Shown: one piece after another, positions 27,821 to 36,419 of the stretch
Position numbering within the stretch: the first letter of the stretch is position 1
Layout of the letters: every line of letters begins with the position of its first letter
Assembly: GCA_963846635.1 (NCBI GenBank)
Contig: CAWJXM010000041.1
Coordinates: 1 to 64,000, forward strand
From: AP-15 sp963846635
GTDB taxonomy: Bacteria > Pseudomonadota > Alphaproteobacteria > ATCC43930 > CGMCC-115725
DNA length: 64,000 bases
Direction of reading: 5' to 3'
The notes under the pieces: generated by a model
The model's database searches: none
What the model was told of the DNA's origin: nothing
The model's input: only the letters and a program-made list of their open reading frames with translations
Program-made: the position numbers and the translations under genes

Positions 27821-29329
27821 CTATGCTGCCCTCTCGGGCATTTTCTCGCGCTCAATGCTCTTGGACCCGGCTGTCTCCCTGCCCTGCAGCACCTCCATCA
27901 GCTGGAGGGCGATCGCCTGCGCCAAAAGCGGCGGGACCGCGTTTCCGATCTGCCGGAACGCCGAATTCATCGAGCCACTGAACACGAACCCGTCCGGAAA
28001 GCTCTGCAGCCGTGCGGCCTCTCTCACCGAAATCGTCCGCGCCTGCTCGCTGTCGTAGTGAATGTGCGAGTATGAATCCCTGCCGAGATGGGCGGTCAGC
28101 GTCCATGACGGCAACTCCGGCCTGAGCTTCCGCCATCTGTTCGGAAATTTTCCCGGGTCGTAAGGCGGCACCATGCCCGCCTTCAGAGACAGCCATGCCT
28201 CCGTACCTTCATATAGGTCGTAGCCATCCCGCCGCCGCCGGCTTACCTCCTCCTCGAAACGCGCGAGGGCGCGCCGGTAGAGTTCTGGATACTGCTCTCC
28301 GTGCATCATCGCTGCGAATAGCGCATAATCGCGCGGCGTATGCCGCACCACGTGTGCGTCGACCGTCCCCTCGGTCGCAAAGCCCTCCCAGCTCCGCATC
28401 ATCGAGCCGTAACTGGTCGGCCGTCCTTTTCCGTACGGACCTCTCTCTGCGATATTGCGCTCCGGCACTCCCAATGACGGCTTCCAATACCTTCTTGATA
28501 TTGGGGCCAGATTTCCGATCGCCTGTCGCGCTGTCACGGCCGGCAGGAGCGATTTTCCCGGTTGCGGCGGGTCCATGTAATGAGAAGCCGCCCGATCGAC
28601 GTGCTTCAACGCGAATCGCCGCACTCCGGCATAGCCCGCCGATATACTGACCCAGTGCGTCGGCGGCGGAAACACAGGTTCAGCGCCAACGCTCTCGTGA
28701 AGTGCCACAAGAAAGAGCCGTTCGCGCGTCTGCGGTACTCCGTAGTGCGCCGCATTCAACAAGGTGTACCCGCACCGGTAGCCATACGCCTTCAGTTCCC
28801 GGCTTATTTCCTCTGGTACGTTGTGTCCTCCGTAGTTTAAAATGTCCGGCACGTTCTCCAGCACAATGCATAGCGGCTTGAAGGCTCGAACGAATACCAG
28901 CATCCGGCGATACAGCTTCGCGCGAGGGTCCTTTCGGTAGGCATCCGGATCCTCGGCTAATGCGCCGAGCTTCGAACGCCCGATACGGGCAAACGCCTGA
29001 CAGGGAAGACCTGCCAAGACGACATCGACGGAATTCGCGACCGAGCAGAGCCCGAATTCCCGCGCCACCAGGTCTGGGCTCTGCTCGGTCAAATCACGGG
29101 GCTGGGCGCATAGAGAAAGCAGCTTTGATTCACCACCTTTATGGAGATTTAAGGCGTAACTCGATGCTGCATCCGCATCGATTTCAATGGTGCCCACCAA
29201 CTCGTATCCGGCTGCCTGAAAACCGAGAGAGAACCCTCCGGCTCCGGCGCAGATATCGAGGACACGGACTTTCGCGTCTGCCTCCAGGCGCCTCCATTTG
29301 TTGCGGAAGATGTTGTACTCCGATAACAT
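27821..29329 (-). CDS. DNA (cytosine-5-)-methyltransferase
   Basis: 502 aa with all main C5-methyltransferase motifs: VLDICAGAGGFSLGFQAAGY (I, near residue 25), LAGLPCQAFARIG (IV, catalytic Cys 110), IVLENVPDIL (VI), YGVPQTRERLFLVAL (VIII) and FRQIGNAVPPLLAQAIALQL (X). A large target-recognition region (about 230-440) is present. It follows vsr by 6 bp in the same transcript and would methylate host DNA, presumably protecting it from the restriction genes on the other strand. Recognition sequence unknown. Confidence 0.95.
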   Translation of the reverse strand: MLSEYNIFRNKWRRLEADAKVRVLDICAGAGGFSLGFQAAGYELVGTIEIDADAASSYALNLHKGGESKLLSLCAQPRDLTEQSPDLVAREFGLCSVANSVDVVLAGLPCQAFARIGRSKLGALAEDPDAYRKDPRAKLYRRMLVFVRAFKPLCIVLENVPDILNYGGHNVPEEISRELKAYGYRCGYTLLNAAHYGVPQTRERLFLVALHESVGAEPVFPPPTHWVSISAGYAGVRRFALKHVDRAASHYMDPPQPGKSLLPAVTARQAIGNLAPISRRYWKPSLGVPERNIAERGPYGKGRPTSYGSMMRSWEGFATEGTVDAHVVRHTPRDYALFAAMMHGEQYPELYRRALARFEEEVSRRRRDGYDLYEGTEAWLSLKAGMVPPYDPGKFPNRWRKLRPELPSWTLTAHLGRDSYSHIHYDSEQARTISVREAARLQSFPDGFVFSGSMNSAFRQIGNAVPPLLAQAIALQLMEVLQGRETAGSKSIEREKMPERAA

Positions 29330-29335
29330 TTATGC

Positions 29336-29767
29336 TCAGCGTCCGCTCTTATGGTCCGCGTCGGCCAACACGCGAAGCAGAATATCCTCCACTAATCCCT
29401 TTTTTTCTGTTTCGCACTCCCACACCACCAGTGTTCGCCACCCCAGGGCGTGCAGAGTCTCAATGTTGCGTCGGTCCCGAGCCACGGTGGCGCCAAACTT
29501 TGTCGCCCAGAAATCAATTCTTGTCTTCGGCATCGAGCAGTTTGTACACGCCTCGTGGCGATGCCAGAAGCATCCGTGCACAAAGACCGCTAACTGGTGA
29601 CGCGGAAGGACGAGATCCGGACACCCGGGCAAATCCTTTCTGTGAAGCCGGAACCGATAGCCAAGCCGATGGACTGCCCTCCGGACTGCCATTTCAGGCG
29701 CCGTGTTGCGCGGCCCGATCCGCGCCATAATTTGGCTACGCTTGGCCTTGTCGACTACGTCAACCAC
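29336..29767 (-). CDS. vsr: Very short patch repair endonuclease
   Basis: 143 aa, the usual size. IMARIGPRNTAPEMAVRRAV is the N-terminal region contacting DNA. GCPDLVLPRHQLAVFVHGCF and WHRHEACTNC hold Asp51, His64, His69 and His71, at the same numbers as in the E. coli enzyme, together with zinc-ligand cysteines. It nicks at T:G mismatches that arise when 5-methylcytosine deaminates. Pairing with the methyltransferase in one operon is the classical arrangement. Confidence 0.95.
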   Translation of the reverse strand: MVDVVDKAKRSQIMARIGPRNTAPEMAVRRAVHRLGYRFRLHRKDLPGCPDLVLPRHQLAVFVHGCFWHRHEACTNCSMPKTRIDFWATKFGATVARDRRNIETLHALGWRTLVVWECETEKKGLVEDILLRVLADADHKSGR

Positions 29768-29919
29768 ATCCGCGCTCGTTCTCGCTTAACGCAGAGAGCA
29801 TCAGCATAGCGCCACCTTGTACACCTGCGCCTACAGTTCTTGCCGACTATGTCGTTCTGCGCGCTTCCGCGCTTTGCATCCGGTTTCGAGAGGCGAATCT
29901 CATCGGCGGCAGGGCCTCA

Positions 29920-30110
29920 TGCAAAGACGAGGTGACCGCGTCGTCGCTGGTCAAGAACGATCGCGACGGCAACAGGCTCGATCCCTCGGAATACGAAGTC
30001 AATAGCGCCGGCTTTGCAGTCCCGAGCACCGTGCACATGGCGCGGCTGGAAATTGCTTGTGTCCTGCGCACGCACTCGATTGCCGGCTGCGCGGTGTCGA
30101 TGCAATACCC
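29920..30110 (+). pseudogene. Class II aldolase/adducin-family fragment
   Basis: The frame reads KDEVTASSLVKNDRDGNRLD, PSEYEVNSAGFAVPSTVHMA and RLEIACVLRTHSIAGCAVSM, the core of class II aldolase-like proteins (HTHTRAG region with metal-binding His). Both ends are lost; the similarity stops at about 30110. A remnant, probably from rearrangement next to the IS5 element. Confidence 0.65.
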
Positions 30111-30294
30111 GGATCTCCAACGCCGCCTCCACCCCAACCATCCGTCCCCCTCCGGTTGCGAGAGCAGGCTCTCTCGCCGAGCCTGCTAATTGACTGTCCT
30201 GCAGGTCAGGCACACCCTCGGGGCCCGTGGGACGCAAGGTCCGGCAGAGGTTTACCCACGAAGGCAGCAAAGTGAGCCCGCCCGGATCAGATAA

Positions 30295-31160
30295 GAGGCG
30301 GTTTTCAGAATTCCCGAGCGAGCCTGCCTGCAACCAGGAATATGCAGGCGGCCTGGAGCAGGGACTGGATGACGAAGCCGAGCCGGTCGTAGCGCAGCGC
30401 GAGGCGCCGGTTTTCGAGCACCCAAGCGTTGCTGCGCTCCACCGGCCAGCGCCGCTTGCCGAGCCCTGATCCGTGCGGCCGACCGCGCTTGTGGATGTGT
30501 GACTTGGCGCCGAACCGGCGACAGAGGTCGCGGTGGTGCTCGGCATCATAGCCCTTGTCCGCGAACACCGTGCGGATCCGGGCCATGACCGCGAAGGCGG
30601 CCAGGAACAAGCGCTCGAAGAGGAGCGTGTCGTTGCCGTTGGCCGCGGTCACGGTGCCGGCCACCGGCACGCCATCCCCGTCGGTTGCGATGTGGTACTT
30701 GCTGCCCCGCTTGCCGCGGTCGGTCGGATTGGGGCCGGTGAGGTCGCCACCGCGTTTGGCTCGCATGGAACAGGTGTCGAGGATCAGGTCGGGGTGGCCG
30801 CGCAGCATGCTGACCAGCAGAACGTGGACCTTGCCCAGCAGGCCCGTCTCGGCCCAGCGCGCCAGGCAGCGGCGCAGGGTCGAGCCGCTGGCCTCGTCCG
30901 CGGTGGCGGTCAGCCCGCGCCACGGCGTGCCCTCGCGCAAGAAGCGGCGCAGCGTCGCCATCACCCGGATGGTCTCGGTCGGCGAGTGGCCAGGGCCGCG
31001 GCCTGGCGGCCGATCATAAGCGTCGATCACTGTGGCGATGAGGTGCAGAAGTCTGAAATCCAATGTGGCTGTCCCTGTCTGGTATCCCAAACTTGGGCAG
31101 CCACAGCACAGGACCGAAGATTAGGCCAAATCAACCATAGGTAGTTGTGAAAACCACTTC
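30295..31160 (-). mobile_element. IS5-family element
   Basis: Imperfect 16-bp terminal repeats GAGGCGGTTTTCAGAA (30295-30310) and, inverted, GAAGTGGTTTTCACAA (31145-31160), 13 of 16 matching. They are flanked by a 3-bp TAA duplication (30292-30294 and 31161-31163). The 866-bp element carries one intact transposase gene. Confidence 0.8.
30305..31090 (-). CDS. IS5-family transposase
   Basis: 261 aa, single frame. DDE residues: LILDTCSMRAKRGGDLTGPN (first Asp), RTVFADKGYDAEHHRDLCRR (second Asp) and KRRWPVERSNAWVLENRRLA with LRYDR (Glu). The N-terminal domain FLREGTPWRGLTATADEASG is typical of this group. The frame is complete, so the element may be active. Confidence 0.92.
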   Translation of the reverse strand: MGYQTGTATLDFRLLHLIATVIDAYDRPPGRGPGHSPTETIRVMATLRRFLREGTPWRGLTATADEASGSTLRRCLARWAETGLLGKVHVLLVSMLRGHPDLILDTCSMRAKRGGDLTGPNPTDRGKRGSKYHIATDGDGVPVAGTVTAANGNDTLLFERLFLAAFAVMARIRTVFADKGYDAEHHRDLCRRFGAKSHIHKRGRPHGSGLGKRRWPVERSNAWVLENRRLALRYDRLGFVIQSLLQAACIFLVAGRLAREF

Positions 31161-31751
31161 TAAGGAAGCGCCATGGGTGGCGGTGACCCGGGCGCCGAGA
31201 AGCTGGGCGAATTGCAGCGCGAACACCGACACGCCACCCGAGCCTTGCGTCAATACCGTGTCTCCGGCGGTTACATGGCGATCACGGGTCAGCGCCACCC
31301 ACGCCGTCACCGCCGCACACGGCAAAGTCGCGGCCTCCTCGAAGGAGAGATGGCTCGGCATCAGCACCAGCGCCTCCTCGCTGAGGACCGCATATTCGGC
31401 CAGCATCCGGTCGAGGTTGGCGCCAAGCCGGTCGGTCAGATAATCGGGGCTGATCGGGCCGCCAAACCAGCGTGGATGGAACGTGCCGATGATCCGGTCG
31501 CCGACCTTGACCCGCGTGATGCGATCGCCGATTGCCGCGACTTCACCGGCGCCATCGCTCAGTGGAATGACGCCAAGCTTTGTCGGGCCGCGGCCGCCGC
31601 CCTTGAGGACCATCAGGTCGCGGTAATTCAGCGAGTTGGCTCGCACCCGCATCAGGATTTCTCTCGGCCCTGGTTGGGGATCATCGGTGCGGCGCCGGAC
31701 AATCCCGTCAACGCTGCCGAAGCGGTCGATGTGATATGCGTCCATGCTCAT
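31131..31751 (-). pseudogene. MDR-family NAD(P)-dependent alcohol dehydrogenase/quinone reductase, 3' truncated
   Basis: Start ATG 31751 after GGGGAG (MSMDAYHIDRFGSVDGIVRR). It has the GroES-like domain (ILMRVRANSLNYRDLMVLKG, GEVAAIGDRITRVKVGDRII) and the start of the nucleotide-binding domain (GDTVLTQGSGGVSVFALQFA, GARVTAT). Homology ends there and the frame runs into the IS5 end after about 13 unrelated codons. Roughly the last third is missing and is not present on the other side of the IS. Confidence 0.85.
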
Positions 31752-31906
31752 CTCCCCGATCGCCGTCGACCACGTATAGACGGGTTTTAGTTCTAACGTT
31801 GGCGCTCTCGTTTCCGCGACCCGTTCGGCGACGTGCCCTGACTTCAAATCAAGGCCGTGACCCTATCGAACTGATGTGCGTCGTTGAGCTGGCACAAGCC
31901 CGCCCC

Positions 31907-34159
31907 TTACGCCGATTTGAGGTCGTCGGGATTAATGGGCAGCTTTCGGACCCGCTTCCCGGTCGCTGCGAAGATGGCATTGCACAGCGCGGGGAGGGCC
32001 GGCGGCAGCGCGGGTTCGCCGAGACCAGTCGGCGGATGGCTGGTGATCAAGAAATGCACTTCGACCGGCGCCGCCTGATTGATGCGAAGCGGCGGCACCG
32101 TGTCGAAGTTGGCCTGCACGACACGGCCTCGGTCGATCGTGATCGCCTGGCCCAGCGCAGCGCCGATGCCGTCGAGGGCGGCGCCCTGCACCTGATTTTC
32201 CGCGTTCGTGGGATTGATGATCTGGCTGCCGACATCGGCGGCAATCCAGACCTTGTCCACCTTTACGCTGCCCGATGGCGAGACGGTCGTTTGAACCACC
32301 TCGGCGAAATAGCCGAGATGGCTGAAATAGAATGCCACCCCCATGCCGGACCCTTTGGGCAGCGCTCGTTTCGCCCAGTCGGATTTCTCCGCCACCAGTT
32401 CTAGAACACCACGCATGCGGCCAGTGTCGAAGGCGCGCAATGGATTGCCGGAAGGATCGGGCAGAATGCGAGGTTCGCCCAATAGGCCCAGGCGGAACTC
32501 CACCGGATCCTTGCCGGCTGCATGGGCGAGTTCGTCGATGAAGGACTGAAAGACGAAACCGAGCGCGTTCGATCTCGGCGCGCGCAGCGGCCCTGTCGGC
32601 ACGCCCAGCGGCATCAGTGACATGCCGTAGTCGAGGTTGTCGACAAGCCGGGCTGGGAATTCGTTCGGATCCATTGTCGCCGCGTCAGCGATCTGATCGC
32701 CATGTGCAAAGGTCACGAAATGATCACTGAGGGCGATCAGCTTGCCGTTGGCGTCGAGCCCCCCCTTGAAGAAGTGAAATCCCGCCGGCCGGTAGAAATC
32801 GTGCTGGATGTCATCCTGCCGCGTCCACAAGAGCTTCACTGGCGCGCCAACAGTTTTGGCGATCCAGGCGGCCTCGGCCATGAAGTCGCTGCGCAGACGT
32901 CGGCCGAAACCACCGCCGCAGCGGGTCATGTGAACCGCGACGTCGTTTTCCGTAACCCCGAGGGTGGCCGCCACCAGCTTGGCACCGGGTCCCGGGTTCT
33001 GGGTCGGCGCCCAGATCTCCACCTTGCCGTCTTGGACATGCGCCGTGCAGTTCTGCGGCTCGAGCGGGATGTGCGGTAGGAAAGGGTAGGAATAGGCGGC
33101 CTCGACGATTTGTGCGGCACCGGCAAGCGCCGCTTTCGCATCGCCGTCCCGGCGCAAGGATTTACCCGGGGCACCCTTGGCGAGTTCGGCCGCGTCGGCG
33201 GCATAACCGGCGCTGCTTTGCTTGGCGGTCGGGCCTTCGTCCCAGGTGATCTCGAGCTTGTCCCGGGCCTTGTTCGCCGCCCACCAGTTTTCCGCAACGA
33301 TGGCGACGCCGTCGACCAGACCCTGAAGATCATTGCCGCCCTTTACGACGAACGCGTCGCGCACGCCCGGCAGTGATTTGATCGTGTCGGTATTGGCGTT
33401 TATCACCTTGCCGCCGAAGACCGGGCATTTCTGGAACACCGCGTACAGCATGCCGGGGCGAGTGACATCGATGCCAAACAGCGGCTTGCCGCTCACAATC
33501 AGCGGGTTGTCAACTCCACGCATTGATCGCCCGATGATCTTGAAGTCTTTCGGGTCTTTGAGCTTGACAGTCTTCAGGTCAGGGATGGGAAGGGATGCCG
33601 CCTTTGATGCGAGAACCCCATAGCTCAAGGTGCGCCCGGTCGGCGGGTGACGCACCAAACCCGACATGGTTTGGCATTCGGCTTCCGGCACACCCCACGC
33701 CTCGGCAGCCGCGGCCACCAGCATTTGTCGGCCGGCGGCGCCAACCCGGCGGAGCGGTTCCCAGTTCAACGGTGTGGCCATGCTGCCGCCAGCAAACTGT
33801 CGCCCGTATTTGGCTTGATCAAGCCCGGACTGTTCAATCCTGACCTGAGCCCAGTCGACATCGAGTTCCTCGGCGATCAGCATCGGCAGCATCGTCTTGA
33901 TGCCTTGGCCGATCTCCGGGTTCTTCGACATGATCGTAACGACGCCGTCGGGCATGATACGCACAAAGGCGTTGAGGATCGCCGGTTCGGGCGTCGAAGC
34001 TCCGCCGAGTGCGGCGCGCGCTGGGGCCGGGAAAGTCGCCTGTAGCAGCAGACCGCCGCCAACCAGCGAGCTGGCCCTAAGAAAAGCGCGCCGCGAAGTG
34101 ACCCCGAGCAGAGCGTTGAGCGGCGCAGGCATCCGGGTGCGTTTGGCAAACATGGTCAC
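31907..34159 (-). CDS. Xanthine-dehydrogenase-family molybdopterin-binding subunit (isoquinoline 1-oxidoreductase beta-like)
   Basis: 750 aa. A twin-arginine signal (TSRRAFLRASSLVGGGLLLQ) near residue 22 suggests export of the folded cofactor-loaded enzyme. Molybdopterin-binding features of the family: MSKNPEIGQGIKTMLPMLIA, GGSMATPLNWEPLRRVGAAG, RCGGGFGRRLRSDFMAEAAW, GPLRAPRSNALGFVFQSFID, and the C-terminal TGLGEPALPPALPALCNAIF with the catalytic Glu. The start overlaps the stop of the iron-sulfur subunit (ATGA). Such pairs hydroxylate N-heterocycles or oxidise aldehydes; the substrate is unknown. Confidence 0.9.
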   Translation of the reverse strand: MTMFAKRTRMPAPLNALLGVTSRRAFLRASSLVGGGLLLQATFPAPARAALGGASTPEPAILNAFVRIMPDGVVTIMSKNPEIGQGIKTMLPMLIAEELDVDWAQVRIEQSGLDQAKYGRQFAGGSMATPLNWEPLRRVGAAGRQMLVAAAAEAWGVPEAECQTMSGLVRHPPTGRTLSYGVLASKAASLPIPDLKTVKLKDPKDFKIIGRSMRGVDNPLIVSGKPLFGIDVTRPGMLYAVFQKCPVFGGKVINANTDTIKSLPGVRDAFVVKGGNDLQGLVDGVAIVAENWWAANKARDKLEITWDEGPTAKQSSAGYAADAAELAKGAPGKSLRRDGDAKAALAGAAQIVEAAYSYPFLPHIPLEPQNCTAHVQDGKVEIWAPTQNPGPGAKLVAATLGVTENDVAVHMTRCGGGFGRRLRSDFMAEAAWIAKTVGAPVKLLWTRQDDIQHDFYRPAGFHFFKGGLDANGKLIALSDHFVTFAHGDQIADAATMDPNEFPARLVDNLDYGMSLMPLGVPTGPLRAPRSNALGFVFQSFIDELAHAAGKDPVEFRLGLLGEPRILPDPSGNPLRAFDTGRMRGVLELVAEKSDWAKRALPKGSGMGVAFYFSHLGYFAEVVQTTVSPSGSVKVDKVWIAADVGSQIINPTNAENQVQGAALDGIGAALGQAITIDRGRVVQANFDTVPPLRINQAAPVEVHFLITSHPPTGLGEPALPPALPALCNAIFAATGKRVRKLPINPDDLKSA

Positions 34160-34635
34160 AGCGCTCCTGCCTTCACGGTTTCCGGCCCGACAGCTTTCTT
34201 AATCGCGGCGCGGATGCGGTTGTAGGTGCAGCAGCGGCAGACATTTCCTGCCATCGCGCTATCGATATCGGCGTCGGTCGGGTGCGGCGTCTTCGCCAGG
34301 AGTGCAGTTGCCGACATGATCTGGCCGGCCTGGCAATAACCGCACTGCACGACGTCGACGTCGAGCCAAGCTTCCTGCACCCGCTTGCCGACCGGCGTGT
34401 CGCCGATGCCTTCGATTGTCGTGACGGCGGCCTCGCCGACGCTCGAAACCGGCGTCAGACAGGAACGAATGGGGGCGCCTCCGAGGTGGACAGTGCAGGC
34501 ACCGCACAGTCCTATGCCGCAGCCGAACTTGCTCCCCTTCAGATCGAGCACGTCCCGCAGCACCCAAAGCAATGGCATATCCCCGTCGACATCGACGGTT
34601 CGCTTCTCGCTATTCACTTGGATCGTGTAGGACAT
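34156..34635 (-). CDS. [2Fe-2S] subunit of molybdenum hydroxylase
   Basis: 159 aa from ATG 34635. The plant-type ferredoxin cluster GSKFGCGIGLCGACTVHLGG with the later RSC, and the second cluster VQCGYCQAGQIMSATALLAK with GNVCRCCTYNRIRAAIKKA, supply all eight cysteines. It precedes and overlaps the large subunit gene, so the two are co-translated. No separate FAD subunit is nearby, as in isoquinoline 1-oxidoreductase-type enzymes. Confidence 0.93.
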   Translation of the reverse strand: MSYTIQVNSEKRTVDVDGDMPLLWVLRDVLDLKGSKFGCGIGLCGACTVHLGGAPIRSCLTPVSSVGEAAVTTIEGIGDTPVGKRVQEAWLDVDVVQCGYCQAGQIMSATALLAKTPHPTDADIDSAMAGNVCRCCTYNRIRAAIKKAVGPETVKAGAL

Positions 34636-34891
34636 TGTATCACCTCAATTGAGCCCAGTAATGCATCGCTGCTGCGCTCATCGGCTGCCCTCGGTCTGAC
34701 AGGTCATGTGACGCCCTCGCGAACTGGCATCGGCGGACGTGTCCAGCCCAACTCAGCAAAGCCGAGGTGCGGCTGGCTTTGTCCCCAATACGGCGCTGGC
34801 TGGAAATCAACAACCAAGGTCCAATCCGGAACCGGTAACCCGAGCGATAAGGCACATCGAGCCATGCACCGACGCCATCGCAATGCACGTC

Positions 34892-36070
34892 TTACGACCA
34901 TAGTTCGTTGCTCGCGAGCTTAGCGCCGGCGACGAGGGCTTCGAGCTTGGCCCAGACGAGCTGCGGATGGATCCGGCCGCCGAGGCCGCAATCCGTGCCA
35001 GCAATGACGTTCTCGCGCCCCGCGACCCTGGCGAAATTGAGGATGCGGTCGGCGACAACCTCGGGATGCTCGACAACGTTGGTGGCGTGGCTGACGACAC
35101 CCGGAATTAGGATCTTGCCTTCGGGCAGTTTGATATCGCGCCAGACTTTCCACTCGTGCTCGTGACGGACATTGCCAGCCTCGATCGAGAATGCCTCCGC
35201 CCGGACCTGCAACAGCACGTCGACGATATGTTTCAGCGGCAGGTCGGTGGTATGTGGTCCGTGCCAGCTGCCCCAACAGATGTGATATCGGATCCGTTCT
35301 TCGGGAAGGTCGCGCAGCGCGTGGTTCAGCGCTTCGACCCGCAGCATTGCAAACTTTTGGTAGTCCGTGACGCTCGGCTCCGGATTTGCCATGTCCCAGG
35401 TGTCGGGCAGTCCAGGGTCGTCGAGCTGCAACACGAACCCGGCTTCGATAATGGCCTTGTATTCCTCGCGCAATGCCTCGGCGAGTGCCTGCAGGAACGC
35501 TTCGTCCGAGGCGTAATATCGGTTCTGCCGCCGGGCAAAGCTGCCGGGCGCAACCGCGGTAATGAACCCCTCCTCCGCCGTCACCTTGGCCAATGCCGCC
35601 TTGAAGTTCGTGAGGTCGGCGCGCACCGCCTGATGGCCGATATAGGCGATCGGGCCGGTGAAGACCGGAGGCCGCCCGCCCAGCGAACTCGATGAACGAA
35701 AACCGGTGGCGTCGAGTTCAGCGTAGAACTCGGCAAATCTGGCCCGGTCGCGCCGGCCAGCGAGCGCCGGCAGCCGGCCCGGCTCTCCTGGCTCCCAGCC
35801 GCTGAGTCGCGCCCAGGCATAGCTCGACCACGCGCCGTAATCGATGGCGCCGAAGCTCGCCTTGCCGAACTCGCCATCATTAATGACATCGATGCCGATC
35901 TCGGCCTGCTTGCGGCAGACCTCCTCGACTGCGATGGACAGACGTTCGGCGTAAACCTTCTCATCATAGGCCTCACCGGCAAGTTTGGGGCGGTTGACCT
36001 CGATCAGCGCCTCTGGCCGCGGCAGGCTCCCGGCGTGCGATGTCAGAATGCGTCCGTCGCTTCGTTTCAT
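34892..36070 (-). CDS. Cobalamin-independent methionine synthase (MetE) C-terminal-domain family protein
   Basis: 392 aa from ATG 36070, with GGAGGG 9 nt upstream (MKRSDGRILTSHAGSLPRP). It carries the MetE C-terminal TIM-barrel features: EIGIDVINDGEFGKASFGAI, LQLDDPGLPDTWDMANPEPS, IRYHICWGSWHGPHTTDLPL (zinc-ligand Cys region), AFSIEAGNVRHEHEWKVW, and VIAGTDCGLGGRIHPQLVWA. Stand-alone members of this family act in methyl transfer or degradation reactions; the true substrate is not evident. The longer frame to 36121 has no ribosome-binding site. Confidence 0.88.
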   Translation of the reverse strand: MKRSDGRILTSHAGSLPRPEALIEVNRPKLAGEAYDEKVYAERLSIAVEEVCRKQAEIGIDVINDGEFGKASFGAIDYGAWSSYAWARLSGWEPGEPGRLPALAGRRDRARFAEFYAELDATGFRSSSSLGGRPPVFTGPIAYIGHQAVRADLTNFKAALAKVTAEEGFITAVAPGSFARRQNRYYASDEAFLQALAEALREEYKAIIEAGFVLQLDDPGLPDTWDMANPEPSVTDYQKFAMLRVEALNHALRDLPEERIRYHICWGSWHGPHTTDLPLKHIVDVLLQVRAEAFSIEAGNVRHEHEWKVWRDIKLPEGKILIPGVVSHATNVVEHPEVVADRILNFARVAGRENVIAGTDCGLGGRIHPQLVWAKLEALVAGAKLASNELWS

Positions 36071-36409
36071 AGTATTCGACCCTCCCTGATAGCGAGGCGT
36101 TCTCTGGCCTACAGCTGGCATTAGCTCTAGTTGATATTGCCGCGTCCGACCACATTGCCGAACTCGCTCATCATGCCGTGATCAGCAATCTTCAATCCCA
36201 GGAAACGGTGGAGCCGGCAAAACCGCATGATCCGGCTTTGGAGCGAAGTTACATCGATCGGGCAATCACTTTGCAATCTGTTCGCGGTCCGACTGCGGAA
36301 AGCAGGTGCAATGCACGCGGTGTTCGGCAGAAAGAGAAAACCAAATCCGTTTCGCATTTGACGGGGTCGGGCGAAACGCACGGTCGCCGCTGGTCAACCC
36401 GGAGCTCGG
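36071..36409. other. Intergenic region, no recognisable gene
   Basis: Short frames on both strands lack recognisable motifs. The stretch ends at the target duplication of the ISAs1 element. Confidence 0.3.
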
Positions 36410-36419
36410 CGACACATAT

